Origin: Paenibacillus tengchongensis
GTDB lineage: Bacteria > Bacillota > Bacilli > Paenibacillales > Paenibacillaceae
Reading direction: 5' to 3'
DNA length: 64,000 bases
Assembly (NCBI RefSeq): GCF_008973665.1
Contig: NZ_WACP01000006.1
Coordinates: 62,001-126,000, forward strand
Shown: piece after piece, positions 62,917 to 64,000 of the stretch
How positions within the stretch are numbered: the stretch's first letter is position 1
Layout of the letters: each line of letters begins with the position of its first letter
Translations under genes and position numbers: made by a program
The notes under the pieces: generated by a model
Seen by the model: the letters and a program-made list of their open reading frames with translations, nothing else
Told to the model about the DNA's origin: nothing
Databases searched by the model: none

Positions 62917-64000
62917 TTAAATATAAGGCGTAAGGGTAATATCGCCTTCAGTATAGGAGAAGATGACCCGCTCCGTCGGATCCTTGACGAAGCGGGTATA
63001 TCGCCCGATGACAATTTTGGAGCCGCCGTAAATGGTTTTGACCACCTCAACCCGGGCCCGGCTGTTGTCCTCCAGCATGCGCTCGATTTCCAGCGTACGT
63101 TCCTTAATCCGCTTTTCTTCGCGCAGATGCGATTGTTTCGTAGCATTGAGCTTGACCCGCATTGCTGCTTTATCCGGCGACAGCTGGCCGCTTCCGGCAA
63201 GCTGGTTGAGCAGATACAGCGCCTTGTTGGTCTTATCCTCATTCTCCAGCAGCTGACGCAGCTCCTGGCGCAGCTCATTCATCTCATTGCGCAGCTCCGG
63301 TACAACGCCTACTTCAACCGCAGTCGCCGTAGACATCGTATTGCCGATGGTCCGCGCCACTACCCGCTCGCCGGCCTGGACCGTTCCGCCGACAATCAGC
63401 CCTTTGGTCCCGTTGCACAGCACATCACGGCCTGCCCGGACACTCGAATGCATGATGCTTTGCGAGACGATTACGTCTTCCCCCGCCACGACATTCCCGT
63501 CCTGAATAAAGGAGACCTTCACATTTTTGCCTGCGCTGACGAGCCCTTTATTATAACCGATAATCCCGCCGGTCACCTCGATGGAACCGCCTGCGATAAG
63601 CTCGGCCCCCTCTACACCGCCGACTACGCGGATATCCCCCGCCGACTTCACAGTAAAGCCTGTAAGGACATTGCCCCGGATGACTACCGTTCCGACAAAA
63701 TCGATATTCCCCGTACTGTAGTCCACGTCGCCGTTGACCTCATACACCGGAAACACGTTAACCTTCCCTTTGTCGGTCAGGGTGACCAGTCCGTCAATAG
63801 CCGCGTACAGCCCCGTTTCGTCCGTATCGACGAGCACGTTCTTTCCCACCTTGAAGCGCGCTGCCTTACCCGGCTTAAACGGCAGCTTCTCACCGGTAAC
63901 TGTCATGCCGTTTTTTCCCTGACGGGGAGGAATGGACTTGGCGATCAATTGGCCCTTCAGCACATTGTGCAGCCGGACAAGCTCTTTATAATCCACTTTG
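62917..64000 (-). CDS. FapA/DUF342 polymer-forming protein (N-terminus cut by window edge)
   Basis: About 361 residues are visible; the frame continues past the window end, so the start is not seen. The sequence has the DUF342 character: short beta-helix repeats (VVIRGNVLTGFTVKSAGDI, AGGSIEVTGGIIG, SAGKNVKVSFIQ, AGEDVIVSQS), then a coiled coil (about residues 230-310 of the visible part), and a C-terminal beta segment. DUF342/FapA proteins are bactofilin-like and often lie beside sigD/flagellar genes in Paenibacillus and clostridia. The exact role is unclear. Confidence 0.85.
   Translation of the reverse strand, partial: KVDYKELVRLHNVLKGQLIAKSIPPRQGKNGMTVTGEKLPFKPGKAARFKVGKNVLVDTDETGLYAAIDGLVTLTDKGKVNVFPVYEVNGDVDYSTGNIDFVGTVVIRGNVLTGFTVKSAGDIRVVGGVEGAELIAGGSIEVTGGIIGYNKGLVSAGKNVKVSFIQDGNVVAGEDVIVSQSIMHSSVRAGRDVLCNGTKGLIVGGTVQAGERVVARTIGNTMSTATAVEVGVVPELRNEMNELRQELRQLLENEDKTNKALYLLNQLAGSGQLSPDKAAMRVKLNATKQSHLREEKRIKERTLEIERMLEDNSRARVEVVKTIYGGSKIVIGRYTRFVKDPTERVIFSYTEGDITLTPYI

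Noticed and set aside
62835..63278. Extended 250-codon version of the 102-residue gene
   Set aside because: The upstream part is antisense-frame noise inside the FapA gene; the ribosome binding site and conserved opening place the start at 62834.

Overview
The window is a block of low-GC-side Bacillota chromosome (moderate GC, strong AGGAGG ribosome binding sites, many GTG/TTG starts) from an endospore former. Gene order matches the Bacillus subtilis interval from swrB/rpsB through polC, nusA-infB, pnp, dpaAB-dapGA, spoIIIE and ymf genes to recA-rny-ymdB-spoVS. Protein style, an archaeal-type ProRS and a short EF-Ts suggest Paenibacillus or a close relative. No rRNA, tRNA, CRISPR array or insertion sequence was seen.

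Left end (1-8.1 kb): an accessory stretch with mixed strands. It holds a truncated ABC exporter, a LysR regulator, htpG behind a perfect CIRCE operator, a second LysR divergent from a stand-alone dapA-like gene, a 65-residue zinc-ribbon-like protein, pduL and an M19 dipeptidase. From 6.3 kb to the right end essentially every gene lies on the minus strand.

8.1-23 kb: spoVS, ymdB, rny, recX, recA, cinA, pgsA, yajQ, a 53-residue membrane protein, rodZ, ymfK, ymfJ, ymfI, ymfH, ymfF and a sleB cortex hydrolase. 23-36 kb: spoIIIE, ylzJ, tepA, an RNase J gene, dapA, dapG, dpaB, dpaA, dut, mlpA and ylxY. 36-48 kb: pnp, rpsO, ribF, truB, nrnA, rbfA, infB, rplGA, ylxR, nusA and rimP (RNA decay, ribosome assembly, translation initiation). 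48-61 kb: polC, proS, rseP, dxr, cdsA, uppS, frr, pyrH, tsf and rpsB (replication, isoprenoid and lipid synthesis, translation). 61-64 kb: the end of a flagellar/chemotaxis-type region, with a SwrB-like protein and the C-terminal part of a FapA/DUF342 protein.

The window is unusually readable for regulation. Sequence matches were found for sigma-H (spoVS), sigma-G (sleB) and sigma-K (dpaAB) promoters, a LexA box at recA, CIRCE at htpG, sigma-A promoters for htpG, rny, recA, rimP-nusA, rpsO and rpsB, and structured leaders at rpsB and rimP. Compared with B. subtilis, asd is absent from the dpa-dap cluster, ylxP is absent after infB, ymxH is absent next to dpaA, and dut and sleB are inserted. 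The least explained structure is a ~50-bp stem-loop repeat, present in two full copies after polC and one full plus one half copy between rseP and proS, with two copies abutting stop codons.
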